From JANNAT01 sp031384605 (GTDB lineage: Bacteria; Pseudomonadota; Alphaproteobacteria; Rhodobacterales; Rhodobacteraceae), in NCBI GenBank assembly GCA_031384605.1, contig JANNAT010000029.1, forward strand, positions 1 through 64,000: a stretch of DNA of 64,000 bases, read 5' to 3'. Below are positions 1-8,634 of this stretch, in pieces. The translations under genes were made by a program, and so were the position numbers. Positions within the stretch are counted from its first letter, which is position 1, and every line of letters starts with the position of its first letter. The notes under the pieces are model-generated. The model saw nothing but the letters and a program-made list of their open reading frames with translations. It was not told the origin of the DNA and did no database searches.

Positions 1-5
1 GCAAC

Positions 6-18
6 GGGGGGGGGGGGG
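6..18. repeat. 13-base poly-G tract
   Basis: An uninterrupted run of 13 G followed by five T sits at the left edge, about 110 bases before rlmJ. Such a tract is prone to length error in sequencing or to slippage in the cell. Nothing else was recognised in bases 1-125. Confidence 0.7.
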
Positions 19-125
19 TTTTTGTTGGGTGTGCCTTCTGGCGCACAATATCCCCCCACATTGGGGCGCATGAAGCCACACCCTACACCTCTTCCCTCGC
101 CCCAAATCCGGCCCTATAACGACCC

Positions 126-905
126 ATGCTGTCCTACCAACACCTTTTCCACGCGGGCAATCTTGCCGATGTTCACAAGCACGCGCTGCTGGCGGTGATG
201 CTGGACTATCTGACGCAAAAAGACAAACCGCTGACCTATATCGAAACCCACGCAGGCCGCGGGCTTTATGATCTGGGCAGCGATGAGGCGGTTAAAACCG
301 GCGAGGCCGAGGCGGGCATTGCGCTGGCCGAGGCTTGGTTCCCCAAAGATCACCCCTACCGCCAACGGCTGGCCGAAGTGCGGTCAAGTTACGGCCCGCT
401 GGCCTATCCCGGCAGCCCCCTGATCGCCGCCCTAACCCTGCGCGACCAAGATACTATCCATTTGGCCGAACTGCACCCGCAGGAAATCCAATACCTGCGC
501 GCAGCCATGGTGGCGTGGGACGCGCATATCTACCAACGTGATGGGTTTGAACTGGCGCTGGCATTGACGCCCCCCACCCCGCGCCGGGGGGTGATACTGA
601 TCGACCCCAGCTATGAGGTGAAGGATGATTACGACGCCATCCCGCGCCACATCATCAATATCGCGCGCAAATGGAATGTCGGGATTATCGCCCTGTGGTA
701 TCCGCTGCTGACCGGTGGCGCGCATGGGCCGATGCTGCGGGATTTGACCACTGCTTTCCCCGATGCCCTACGGTCTGAGGTGCGCTTTCCGCCTGCGCGC
801 GATGGCCACCGGATGGAAGGGTCTGGCATGTTCATCATCAACCCGCCCTACGGGCAGGACGCGGCCGCGCGCCAGATTGAGGCGCTTTTCGCCCGTCATC
901 GTTGA
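126..905 (+). CDS. rlmJ: 23S rRNA (adenine-2030-N6)-methyltransferase RlmJ
   Basis: 259 residues, close to the usual length of the family. RlmJ methylates N6 of A2030 in 23S rRNA using S-adenosylmethionine. The N-terminus MLSYQHLFHAGNLADVHKH is the diagnostic RlmJ start, and YIETHAGRG gives the SAM-binding loop. IDPSYE near residue 160 is the N6-methyltransferase catalytic motif (DPPY type, here DPSY), and NPPYG lies close to the C-terminus. The start at 126 fits the conserved N-terminus, though no strong Shine-Dalgarno is visible. It stands alone, 63 bases before the next gene. Confidence 0.95.
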   Translation: MLSYQHLFHAGNLADVHKHALLAVMLDYLTQKDKPLTYIETHAGRGLYDLGSDEAVKTGEAEAGIALAEAWFPKDHPYRQRLAEVRSSYGPLAYPGSPLIAALTLRDQDTIHLAELHPQEIQYLRAAMVAWDAHIYQRDGFELALALTPPTPRRGVILIDPSYEVKDDYDAIPRHIINIARKWNVGIIALWYPLLTGGAHGPMLRDLTTAFPDALRSEVRFPPARDGHRMEGSGMFIINPPYGQDAAARQIEALFARHR

Positions 906-968
906 AACCTTGGGTGAACGCCGCCGCAGGGCCTTGGCGGCACCTGCCAATACCGCTAACCTGGCCAT

Positions 969-1406
969 ATGTTCGCAGATCTTTTACAGCGCCTTTTGGC
1001 CCCCGCCCCCGCCCGCCTGCCCGATCCTGACGCGCAGCTTGCCCTTGCCGCGCTGATGGTGCGTATTGCGCGCAGTGACGGGCTTTATGCCGCCGAGGAA
1101 GTCGAACGCATTGACCGTGTGTTGATGACGCGGCACGGATTGGATGCTTTTGGTGCCAGTCGCTTACGCGCTGACGCCGAAGATCTGGAAACCGCCGCCC
1201 CCGATACCGTGCGCTTTACCAAGGCGCTGAAGGCGGCTGTTCCGCTGGAGGGTCGGATCGGATTGGTGCAGGCTTTGTGGTCGGTTGCGCTTGCAGACGG
1301 GATGCGCGATGCGGGCGAAGATCAGATGCTGCGGTTGCTGGCCAATCTGCTGGGGCTGACCGATGTGCAATCAGGTCTGGCGCGCCAACAGGCACAAAAC
1401 GAATGA
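969..1406 (+). CDS. TerB-like tellurite resistance family protein
   Basis: 145 residues, all-helical in appearance. ALAALMVRIARSDGLYAAEE and the later LWSVALADGMRDAGED are the two DG-containing helices of TerB domains. TerB proteins are small metal-binding, membrane-associated helical proteins linked to tellurite or stress responses; the substrate here is unknown. The stop overlaps the start of the following gene (ATGA at 1403-1406), which suggests translational coupling. Family assignment is good; function is inferred only at family level. Confidence 0.75.
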   Translation: MFADLLQRLLAPAPARLPDPDAQLALAALMVRIARSDGLYAAEEVERIDRVLMTRHGLDAFGASRLRADAEDLETAAPDTVRFTKALKAAVPLEGRIGLVQALWSVALADGMRDAGEDQMLRLLANLLGLTDVQSGLARQQAQNE

Positions 1407-2179
1407 TCGCGTCGCTGGCGATGTATGATTTTGCGCCTGCCCTGCAGGCCGCGAACGACAGGCTTTGGGCAAATATCCGGGATGGTCTGCGCGGGGCTGG
1501 CATCGCGGCCCCTGATGGCCTGACGCGTGGCGATGCGGCCTTTTGGCCCGCATGGCAATCGCCCGATCTGGTCTTGTCGCAAACCTGCGGCTTTCCCTAT
1601 CGGGCGCAGCTTTGGGACAAAGTCACCCTGATCGGCACGCCTGACTATAACCTGCCGGGCTGCCCGCCGGGGCATTATGTATCGGTCTACATCGCGCGGG
1701 CAGACGATCCGCGCGCCACATTGGCCGACTTTGCCAAGGCTGATTTTGCCTATAATGAAGGGCTGTCGCAATCGGGCTGGGCCGCGCCGCAAAACCATGC
1801 GGCCTTACTTGGCCTGCGGTTTCGTCCCGCTTTGCAAACCGGCGGGCATCGGGCATCTGCGCTGGCGGTTGCGCAAGGGTTGGCGGATTTTGCAGCCATT
1901 GATGCCGTCACATGGGCACTGTTGCAGCGGCATGAGCCGGGCGTGGCGCGATTGCGCGAAATCGCCCGCACAGCACCGCCGACGCCGGTGTTGCCCTATA
2001 TCGCGGCGCTTGGTGTTGATGTGCCGCTATACTTTGCTGTCATCACCGCCGCGATTGCCGCCCTTGCACCCTCTGATCGCGACACACTTATGGTGCGCGG
2101 CATCGTGGCTATCCCTGCCCGCGCGTATCTGGCCGTGCCAACGCCGCCCGCGCCGGACCAGATGGCGCAATTGTATTGA
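1403..2179 (+). CDS. PhnD-like phosphate/phosphonate-family substrate-binding protein
   Basis: 258 residues from the ATG that overlaps the TerB-like stop; a second possible start is ATG 1424. The protein has the PhnD-like core: LSQTCGFPY, YVSVYIAR, FAYNEGLSQSGWAA (the LGFVSP-like ligand region) and GGHRASALAVAQGLADFAAIDAVTW, which matches the SH.AS...V..G.AD.AA.D.V.W motif of the PhnD superfamily. No signal peptide is visible from either start, so it may be cytoplasmic or the true start may differ. No permease genes are adjacent, so it may be a stand-alone paralogue. Confidence 0.75.
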   Translation: MIASLAMYDFAPALQAANDRLWANIRDGLRGAGIAAPDGLTRGDAAFWPAWQSPDLVLSQTCGFPYRAQLWDKVTLIGTPDYNLPGCPPGHYVSVYIARADDPRATLADFAKADFAYNEGLSQSGWAAPQNHAALLGLRFRPALQTGGHRASALAVAQGLADFAAIDAVTWALLQRHEPGVARLREIARTAPPTPVLPYIAALGVDVPLYFAVITAAIAALAPSDRDTLMVRGIVAIPARAYLAVPTPPAPDQMAQLY

Positions 2180-2248
2180 TCACAATGTGCGATCTGCCCC
2201 AACGTTTGCCACAAACCCCGTTGCAAACGATGCGATTTTGCCGCCTAC

Positions 2249-3073
2249 TTGGACCTGATCCAACGCTTAAGGCCAATCGTGACCGTATCCGTTAACGCGC
2301 AAAACGCACAAACCCCCGTGATTGCCATTCACGATCTGCACAAAAGTTATGGCCAACTTGAAGTGCTGAAAGGCGTCGATCTGACGGCCCCGCGCGGGGC
2401 GGTTGTGTCATTGATCGGATCATCAGGGTCGGGTAAATCCACGTTGCTGCGCTGCTGCAACCTGCTGGAAGACAGCCAGGCCGGAGAGATTGTGTTTGAA
2501 GGCGAAGCCGTGCGTTGGTGTGGCACGGGCCTTGGCCGTCACCCCGCCGACCGCGATCAAGTGACCCGCATGCGCACCAATCTTTCCATGGTTTTTCAAC
2601 AGTTTAACCTGTGGGCGCATATGACGGTGCTGCAAAACGTCATGGAAGCGCCGGTGACAGTGATGAAGCGGGATCCGCGCGAAGTAGAAGAAAAAGCCCG
2701 CGGTTATCTGGCCAAAGTGGGCATTGCCGAAAAGGCCGATGCCTGGCCTGCAATGCTGTCGGGTGGGCAGCAACAACGCGCGGCCATTGCGCGGGCGCTG
2801 TGCATGGAACCCCGCGCGCTGTTGTTTGATGAACCAACATCGGCGCTGGATCCGGAACTGGAACAAGAAGTTGTGCGTGTGATCAAGGCCTTGGCCGATG
2901 AAGGCCGCACGATGATTCTGGTGACGCACGATATGAAACTGGCCGCCGATGTATCAGATCACGTGATTTTCCTGCACAAGGGCCGGGTTGAGGAAGAAGG
3001 CCCACCAGATCAGCTGTTTGGGGCCCCTAAAACCGACCGCCTGCGCGGGTTTTTATCGGCGACGGGGGCCTGA
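2249..3073 (+). CDS. ABC transporter ATP-binding protein, polar amino acid type
   Basis: 274 residues, HisP/GlnQ class. It has Walker A (GSSGSGKST), Q-loop (VFQQFNLW), ABC signature (LSGGQQQR), Walker B with D-loop (LLFDEPTSALD) and H-loop (LVTHD). It should energise uptake of a basic amino acid or polyamine-like solute with the two permeases at 4628-6336. An in-frame GTG at 2279 is an alternative start that would remove ten poorly conserved residues. Its stop at 3071-3073 touches the next gene. The order ATPase, binding proteins, permeases suggests one operon. Confidence 0.93.
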   Translation: MDLIQRLRPIVTVSVNAQNAQTPVIAIHDLHKSYGQLEVLKGVDLTAPRGAVVSLIGSSGSGKSTLLRCCNLLEDSQAGEIVFEGEAVRWCGTGLGRHPADRDQVTRMRTNLSMVFQQFNLWAHMTVLQNVMEAPVTVMKRDPREVEEKARGYLAKVGIAEKADAWPAMLSGGQQQRAAIARALCMEPRALLFDEPTSALDPELEQEVVRVIKALADEGRTMILVTHDMKLAADVSDHVIFLHKGRVEEEGPPDQLFGAPKTDRLRGFLSATGA

Positions 3074-3074
3074 T

Positions 3075-3776
3075 GTGGCTTGTGGCGCGCTGACAGCTGG
3101 TATTGCAGCGTTGCATCTGGTCTCCACCGGCCCTTCGACGACGATCATCGGCACCGAAGTGCCATTCTATCCTTATACCCAGCTGGATGAAAACGGCGAA
3201 ATCGGTGGGATGGACCGCGAAATTGCCGACGAAGTTTGCGCGCGCGCCAAGTTGCGCTGCAAGTGGATCACCACCCAGTTTGATCAACTGATCCCCGGGC
3301 TGAACATGGGGGCTTACGACATAATCATCGGCGGCATTGCGATCACCGAAGCGCGGTTAAAGCGGGTGGATTTCACCATACCTTATACGCAATCGGGCAG
3401 TTCCAGCAGCTACATCGGTCTGCCGGGTGCGCCCGCAATTGATGATGCGACGATAGCGGTGCAATCGGGCACCATTCAGGAACAGCATTTGTTCGACACC
3501 GGGCGACGTTATGTAGCCCTGCCCAATGAGGTTGCGGTGTTAGAGGCGTTGGTGCAAGGCCGTGCCGATCTGGCGCTGGGGGCGTTCAATAGCGATGCCA
3601 CGGACCCGATGATCAATGAGAAGGGCTATGATTTTCTCTATTCCGAAGACATCTTTGATGCTGGCACCGCGATGGCGGTGTGCAAAGGCAATGATATCTT
3701 GCGTGAAAAACTTGACGCGGCGCTGTCAGCCATGATTGACGATGGCACGCGGGATGAAATTTCTGCCCGTTGGTAG
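3075..3776 (+). CDS. Periplasmic amino-acid-binding protein with a damaged N-terminus
   Basis: A type II solute-binding protein (SBP_bac_3 family). IIGTEVPFYPYTQLDENGEI, MDREIADEVCARA and MGAYDIIIGGIAITEARLKR align with the intact copy just downstream, including the cysteine pair. The start is doubtful. The ATG overlapping the upstream stop (3073) reads only six codons, and the frame that carries the family homology has a weak GTG at 3075 followed by a poor signal sequence. A small indel in the signal-peptide region would explain this. It may be unexported or a recent pseudogene. Confidence 0.7.
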   Translation: MACGALTAGIAALHLVSTGPSTTIIGTEVPFYPYTQLDENGEIGGMDREIADEVCARAKLRCKWITTQFDQLIPGLNMGAYDIIIGGIAITEARLKRVDFTIPYTQSGSSSSYIGLPGAPAIDDATIAVQSGTIQEQHLFDTGRRYVALPNEVAVLEALVQGRADLALGAFNSDATDPMINEKGYDFLYSEDIFDAGTAMAVCKGNDILREKLDAALSAMIDDGTRDEISARW

Positions 3777-3817
3777 AAATGTGTGACCGTAAAAGATAAA
3801 AAACCTGGGAGTGACCG

Positions 3818-4540
3818 ATGAAAAAACTACTGCTTGCCACCACGCTGCTGGCCCTGACCGCTGGCTTTGCCTCTGCCGACGTTGTGCGTCTTGCCACCGA
3901 AGGCGCCTATCCCCCCTTCAACCTGATCGACGACAAAGGCGAGGTTGGCGGGTTTGAGCGTGAATTCGGCGACGAGATATGCAAACGTGCGGCTTTGGAA
4001 TGCACATGGTCCACCAATGAATGGGACAGCATCATTCCAAACCTGCAATCGGGCAATTATGATGTGATCATCGCGGGCATGTCGATCACCGATGAGCGCA
4101 AGCAAGTCATTGATTTCACGCAAAACTACTATCCGCCTGAACCATCCGCCTATGTTGCTGCCGCAGCTGACGCGGATATCATGGCAGGTGTGGTTTCGGC
4201 CCAAGTATCAACCATTCAGTCCGGCTATATCGCCACAACCAAAGCCACCTTGCTGGAATTCCCAACGCCTGATGAAACCGTAGCCGCCGTGCGCAATGGC
4301 GAGGCTGTGGCGGTGTTTGCCGACAAGGCCTATCTGCGCCCGCTGGTCGAAGAATCTGCAGGTGCTTTGATGTTTGTGGGTGAAGACGTCGCAATCGGCG
4401 GCGGCGTTGGTCTGGGTGTGCGCCAGTCGGATCAGGAACTGAAGGGCAAGATGGATGCGGCCATCACCTCGATGAAAGAAGATGGCAGCCTGAATGCGAT
4501 GATTGAGAAGTATTTTGGCCCGGAAGGCTCGAAATTCTGA
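3818..4540 (+). CDS. Periplasmic amino-acid-binding protein (HisJ/ArgT type)
   Basis: 240 residues with a clean Sec signal peptide (MKKLLLATTLLALTAGFASA, cleavage near residue 20). The mature protein has RLATEGAYPPFNLIDDKGEV, FEREFGDEICKRA, SGNYDVIIAGMSITDERKQ and IDFTQNYY, all typical of lysine/arginine/ornithine- or histidine-binding proteins. A disulfide between the two cysteines near residues 55 and 61 is likely. A good ribosome-binding site (GGGAGTG) precedes it. It delivers substrate to the permeases downstream; the polyamine gene context suggests arginine, ornithine or a related amine, but that is inference. Confidence 0.93.
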   Translation: MKKLLLATTLLALTAGFASADVVRLATEGAYPPFNLIDDKGEVGGFEREFGDEICKRAALECTWSTNEWDSIIPNLQSGNYDVIIAGMSITDERKQVIDFTQNYYPPEPSAYVAAAADADIMAGVVSAQVSTIQSGYIATTKATLLEFPTPDETVAAVRNGEAVAVFADKAYLRPLVEESAGALMFVGEDVAIGGGVGLGVRQSDQELKGKMDAAITSMKEDGSLNAMIEKYFGPEGSKF

Positions 4541-4564
4541 TATCTGCCTGCCTTTGAAAAACCG

Positions 4565-4600
4565 CCCCTTGGCCAGTTTTGGCCGGGGGGCATCCTTTTA
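4565..4600 (+). terminator. Hairpin between binding protein and permease genes
   Basis: An 11-bp GC-rich stem (4565-4575 with 4580-4590, two G-T wobbles) with a four-base loop, followed by a short T-run. It lies 25 bases after the binding protein stop. In binding-protein-dependent operons such a structure commonly protects the upstream mRNA and reduces permease expression, so partial termination is likely. Confidence 0.6.
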
Positions 4601-4627
4601 TGACGGCACCGCAAGGATCCCCGCCCG

Positions 4628-5509
4628 ATGTTTGACGTCTGCGTCGATCCCAAGTCAATAGAAGGCCTGATCTGGGGCCTGTGCTATCTGACATCCGGCA
4701 AACACCTTGATTTCTATATGTCTTTTGTCACGGTTCTGGCGCTGTTGGCTGTCACTGCCCCTGCCGCAATGATCATGGGATTTGGCGGGGCACTGGCGGC
4801 GCGGTCTGGGTTTACGCCGCTGCGCTGGTTCGGCAAAACCTATACCGCGATGGTGCGCGGTGTGCCGGACATTGTGTATTTTCTGTTCTTTGTCATCGCG
4901 CTGGATCAAGGCATTGAATGGCTAAGTCACCAATACAACTGCCCCGACTGGACCGATCCGATCCGCAATGGTCTTGAATTTCGCGTTTGCCCCGACGCCA
5001 AAGTGCCGCTGGCCACAGCATCGCCTTTTGCCTATCAGGCCTATGGCTTTTTTCTGGCCGTTGTGACCTTTGCCATCGTGTTTGGGGCCTTCGTCGCCAA
5101 TGTGATTTACGGCGCGATGCAGGCCGTTCCCCGCGCGCAACTGGAAACCGCCGAGGCTTATGGCATGTCACCGCGTCAGGTGTTTCGCCGCATTCTGGTG
5201 CCGCAAATGTGGACATATGCGATGCCAGGTCTGGCCAACCTATGGATGGTCTTGATCAAAGCCACGCCGTTGTTGTTCTTGTTGGGGGTCAAAGACATTG
5301 TGTATTTCGCCCGCGAATTGGGCGGCACCAAGACCAGCGCCTATGCCTATCCGCACCCGGATTGGCGTTTGTTCTATTTCGTCGGGCTTTTGGTGTTTTA
5401 TCTTTTGATGACAAAGCTGTCGGAAGTGTTCTTTGACCGCCTGAACGCCCGGCTTTCACGCGGCCAGGCCACCGCCGCTGGCGATGCCGCGCGCCGGACC
5501 ACGCAATGA
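4628..5509 (+). CDS. ABC transporter permease (HisQ type)
   Basis: 293 residues, inner-membrane permease of the polar amino acid family with about five membrane segments. The cytoplasmic EAA loop is VPRAQLETAEAYGMSPRQVF near residue 175. A periplasmic insert around residues 98-125 contains two cysteines. It pairs with the following gene, whose ATG overlaps its stop (ATGA at 5506-5509). Confidence 0.93.
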   Translation: MFDVCVDPKSIEGLIWGLCYLTSGKHLDFYMSFVTVLALLAVTAPAAMIMGFGGALAARSGFTPLRWFGKTYTAMVRGVPDIVYFLFFVIALDQGIEWLSHQYNCPDWTDPIRNGLEFRVCPDAKVPLATASPFAYQAYGFFLAVVTFAIVFGAFVANVIYGAMQAVPRAQLETAEAYGMSPRQVFRRILVPQMWTYAMPGLANLWMVLIKATPLLFLLGVKDIVYFARELGGTKTSAYAYPHPDWRLFYFVGLLVFYLLMTKLSEVFFDRLNARLSRGQATAAGDAARRTTQ

Positions 5510-6336
5510 GTTCGTGCTGGCAAACCATTGGCGATTATGGCCTGCGATCCATCGGGATTGGCGAAAAGCTGCTTCCGAAAACCGATTTCACCTTGTGCCA
5601 GCAATTCACCCTGATCGGGTCCGGCCTGATCTGGAACGTCTACTTCGCCGTATTAGCACTGGCTTTCGGGTTCTTTTTTGCCAATGCGCTGGCACTGGCC
5701 CGCGCCGCGCGCAGCCCATATCTGCGAAAACCCGCGGAATGGTTCATCTTTGTGTTTCGCGGATCGCCCTTGTTCATCCAGTTTTTTCTGGCTTATGAAT
5801 TGCTGGTTTTGCTGCCGCGCACCGGGTTCAATCTGTTTGGGCTGACGATTGCGACGTCTTGGTTAACCAAGGCTTGGGCCGGCGCGCTGATCGTGTTGTT
5901 TTTGAACACCGCCGCTTATTCAGCCGAAATTTTCTATGGCGCGCTGCGGGCCATCCCACGCGGTGATCTTGAGGCCGCCGATGCCTATGGGCTGTCTGGC
6001 TGGAAAAAGTTCACGCGTATTCAATGGCCTACCATGCTGCGACTGGCGTGGCCCAGCTATACCAATGAGGCGATTTTTCTGCTGCAATCGACAACACTGG
6101 TGTATTTTTCGGGCTTTCCGGCGGCACAGCAAAAGGGCGATGCGCTGTATTATGCCAATTACTTTGCCGACAAAACCTTCAATCCCTTTGTTCCTTACCC
6201 CATCGTGGCACTCTATTTCGTCGTGCTGACGCTGATCGTGATTTGGGGATTTGGTGCGGTGAACCGCCGCCTGAACCGGCATTTACCGCAAAATCAACGC
6301 GCCAGAATTCGCTTGCGTCCACAGCTGATCAGGTAG
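5506..6336 (+). CDS. ABC transporter permease (HisM type)
   Basis: 276 residues, second permease of the polar amino acid transporter. It has several hydrophobic segments, the RGSPLFIQFFLAYE motif of the family and the EAA loop IPRGDLEAADAYGLSGWKKF. Four-base overlap with the preceding permease gene shows translational coupling. It is the last transporter gene; the glutamine synthetase cluster begins about 150 bases later on the same strand. Confidence 0.93.
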   Translation: MSSCWQTIGDYGLRSIGIGEKLLPKTDFTLCQQFTLIGSGLIWNVYFAVLALAFGFFFANALALARAARSPYLRKPAEWFIFVFRGSPLFIQFFLAYELLVLLPRTGFNLFGLTIATSWLTKAWAGALIVLFLNTAAYSAEIFYGALRAIPRGDLEAADAYGLSGWKKFTRIQWPTMLRLAWPSYTNEAIFLLQSTTLVYFSGFPAAQQKGDALYYANYFADKTFNPFVPYPIVALYFVVLTLIVIWGFGAVNRRLNRHLPQNQRARIRLRPQLIR

Positions 6337-6343
6337 TAACCTA

Positions 6344-6357
6344 AATTTGATCAAATT
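6344..6357. promoter_or_regulatory. Perfect palindrome upstream of the glutamine synthetase cluster
   Basis: AATTTGATCAAATT, a perfect 14-base palindrome in the 146-base gap between the permease stop and the first glutamine synthetase. It lies inside a looser inverted repeat beginning CCTA and ending TAGG. Position and symmetry suit a dimeric repressor operator, but no regulator gene is adjacent and the binding protein is unknown. Confidence 0.45.
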
Positions 6358-6482
6358 GCGTAGGTGCCACAACGGCGGCTGCCGGGGTCGGAAAAAATAG
6401 GATAGGATCAAGGGCATGATCCGATTTCGTCTGCTGGGCCGTGGGCCATGTGTGGATGGGGCCGTGCCTTTCCTGATGTGAA

Positions 6483-7823
6483 ATGATGAAAGACTGGCTG
6501 AGAAAGCATCCCGACGTGCGCACAATTCGTGTCGCTGCGGCGGATTTGAACGGGCAAGCGCGGGGCAAACGCGTGCCCGCCCGTTTCGCCGATAACGTGG
6601 TGAAAAATGGCACAAGGTTCCCGTTTTCGGTGTTGAACCTTGATATCTGGGGCGAAGATATTGATGACAGCCCTTTGGTTTTTGAACAGGGCGACCAGGA
6701 CGGCGTTCTGAAACCAACCGAGCGCGGCTTTATGCCGATGCCGTGGCTAGAGGCCCCGACCGCCCTGCTGCCGATCTGGATGTTTCGCGAAAATGGCACG
6801 CCCTATGAAGGCGATCCGCGCCATGCCTTGCGCGCTGTGGTTGACCGGTTCAAGGCACGCGGCCTGACCCCCGTTTGCGCGATGGAGTTGGAGTTTTTCC
6901 TGATCGACGACAGCGGCAAGACCATGCAAGTGCCTGCCTCGCCCCGTTCTGGCAAACGCCGTAAAGCCGCCGAAACCCTGTCGATCCGCGCGTTGGATGC
7001 GTTTGATACGTTCTTCACCGATCTTTACGATGCCTGTGAGGCGATGGATATTCCCGCCGATACCACCACGTCGGAAACCGGTCTGGGCCAGTTCGAGGTC
7101 AACCTGATGCATTGCGACGACGCGTTGCGCGCCGCCGATGATGCGTGGTTTTTCAAGATGTTGGTCAAGGGTCTGGCGCGCCGCCACGGCTTTGCGGCGT
7201 CTTTTATGGCCAAACCCTACCCGGAATATTCGGGGTCTGGCCTGCACACGCATTTCTCGGTTCTCGATAGCGATGGCCGCAATGTGTTCGATAGCGGCGG
7301 CCCCAAAGGCACCGCGATGATGCGTCACGCGGTGGCGGGCTGTTTGAACGCGATGCATGATTCCGCGCTGATTTTTGCGCCGCACCAAAACAGCTATGAA
7401 CGGCTGGTTCCGGGCAAACACGCGCCCACGGCGATTGCCTGGGGCTATGAAAACCGCACGGCGGCCATTCGTATTCCGGCGGGCAATCCATCGGCACGCC
7501 GCATTGAACACCGTGTCGCGGGCGGCGATGTGAACCCCTATCTGATGCTGGCGGCCATTCTTGGCGCGGCGTTGGACGGTATCGAAAATCCGTCAGAACC
7601 GGCATCGCCGATCATCGGCAACGCTTATGCCGTTGATGGGTTGCCGCAGATTCCCGACACATGGGAAGCAGCGATTGACGCGCTGGAGCAAAGCGACCTG
7701 GTGCCACGGTTCATTCACCCTGAACTGATCAAGAACCTGATCTCGACCAAACGCCAAGAGTTGCATTATATCGGCGAGTTGACCGATGCCGAGCGGGTCG
7801 AGCTGTATCTGGATACGGTTTAA
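6483..7823 (+). CDS. Glutamine synthetase family protein (gamma-glutamylamine synthetase-like)
   Basis: 446 residues. It has the GS catalytic signatures: AMELEFFLIDD (metal-binding Glu region), FEVNLMHCDDALRAADDAWFF, GSGLHTHFSVLD (ATP/glutamate site), PTAIAWGYENRTAAIRIP and RRIEHRVAGGDVNPYL. The type is the PuuA/GlnT-like branch rather than assimilatory GlnA. It probably joins glutamate to an amine such as putrescine using ATP. A paralogue lies at 8635 and a PuuB-like oxidase at 9987, which supports a gamma-glutamylated polyamine pathway. Substrate is inferred from context. Confidence 0.87.
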   Translation: MMKDWLRKHPDVRTIRVAAADLNGQARGKRVPARFADNVVKNGTRFPFSVLNLDIWGEDIDDSPLVFEQGDQDGVLKPTERGFMPMPWLEAPTALLPIWMFRENGTPYEGDPRHALRAVVDRFKARGLTPVCAMELEFFLIDDSGKTMQVPASPRSGKRRKAAETLSIRALDAFDTFFTDLYDACEAMDIPADTTTSETGLGQFEVNLMHCDDALRAADDAWFFKMLVKGLARRHGFAASFMAKPYPEYSGSGLHTHFSVLDSDGRNVFDSGGPKGTAMMRHAVAGCLNAMHDSALIFAPHQNSYERLVPGKHAPTAIAWGYENRTAAIRIPAGNPSARRIEHRVAGGDVNPYLMLAAILGAALDGIENPSEPASPIIGNAYAVDGLPQIPDTWEAAIDALEQSDLVPRFIHPELIKNLISTKRQELHYIGELTDAERVELYLDTV

Positions 7824-7837
7824 CACCCAATACGCAT

Positions 7838-7863
7838 CGCCCCCCTTGACCAACCGGGGGGCG
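7838..7863. repeat. GC hairpin between gene 6483 and the amidotransferase
   Basis: An 8-bp stem (CGCCCCCC with GGGGGGCG) and a ten-base loop, 15 bases after the glutamine synthetase stop. No T-run follows, so it looks more like an mRNA-processing or attenuation structure than a terminator. Confidence 0.4.
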
Positions 7864-7902
7864 GCGCGCACCCTTTACCCAGCGTAACAACACGGAAATT
7901 AC

Positions 7903-8586
7903 ATGCTTATCGGCATTTTACAAACCGGACTTGCACCCGACGCCTTGGCAGACACCATGGGGGATTATCCCGATATGTTTGCGCAACTGCTGGCCGGGCA
8001 CGGCTTTCAGTTTCGGACTTACCGCGTGGTTGACGGGGTGTTTCCGGTCAGCGTTAAAGATTGTGCAGGGTGGCTGATCACCGGATCGCGCCATGGCACC
8101 TATGAAGGTCATCCTTGGATCACGCCGCTGGAACAATTCATCCGCGACGCCTTTGCCGCACATGTGCCAATGGTTGGCGTCTGTTTCGGCCACCAGATTA
8201 TCGCCCAAGCCATGGGCGGGCGGGTTGAACGCTTTGCCGGTGGCTGGGCCGTTGGGGCCACGGATTATGATTTTGGCGATCAGACCCTTACCATGAACGC
8301 CTGGCACCGCGATCAGGTTGTGGTGGTGCCGAAAGGGGCTAAAGTAATTGCCAGCAATGACTTTTGCACCAACGCGGCGCTGCTTTATGACGATCTGGCG
8401 CTGACCGTGCAAGCCCATCCTGAATTTGAATCTGACTTTGTCGGCGGGCTGATTGACACCCGCGGCAAAGGTGTGGTGCCCGACGACATTCTGACCGCCG
8501 CCAGCGCGCGTCTTGATCAACCGAACCAGAACAAAACCATGGCCGACCAGATTGCGGCGTTCTTCAAAGAGCCGCGCAACACCTAA
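7903..8586 (+). CDS. Class I glutamine amidotransferase-like protein (candidate gamma-glutamyl amine/GABA hydrolase)
   Basis: 227 residues, GMP-synthase-like GATase domain. The nucleophile elbow is GVCFGHQII (Cys near residue 92), and the catalytic His-Glu pair is in QAHPEFE (near residue 175). WLITGSRHGTYE gives the oxyanion-side loop. Lying between two glutamine synthetase paralogues and a PuuB-like oxidase, it probably hydrolyses a gamma-glutamyl intermediate, doing the job of PuuD, although it belongs to a different class I subfamily. Role is inferred from context; the fold and triad are visible. Confidence 0.8.
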   Translation: MLIGILQTGLAPDALADTMGDYPDMFAQLLAGHGFQFRTYRVVDGVFPVSVKDCAGWLITGSRHGTYEGHPWITPLEQFIRDAFAAHVPMVGVCFGHQIIAQAMGGRVERFAGGWAVGATDYDFGDQTLTMNAWHRDQVVVVPKGAKVIASNDFCTNAALLYDDLALTVQAHPEFESDFVGGLIDTRGKGVVPDDILTAASARLDQPNQNKTMADQIAAFFKEPRNT

Positions 8587-8634
8587 TCCTTTGGCCTGAT
8601 GCCACCGGATAACCCCGACAAAACAGTGTGCAAC

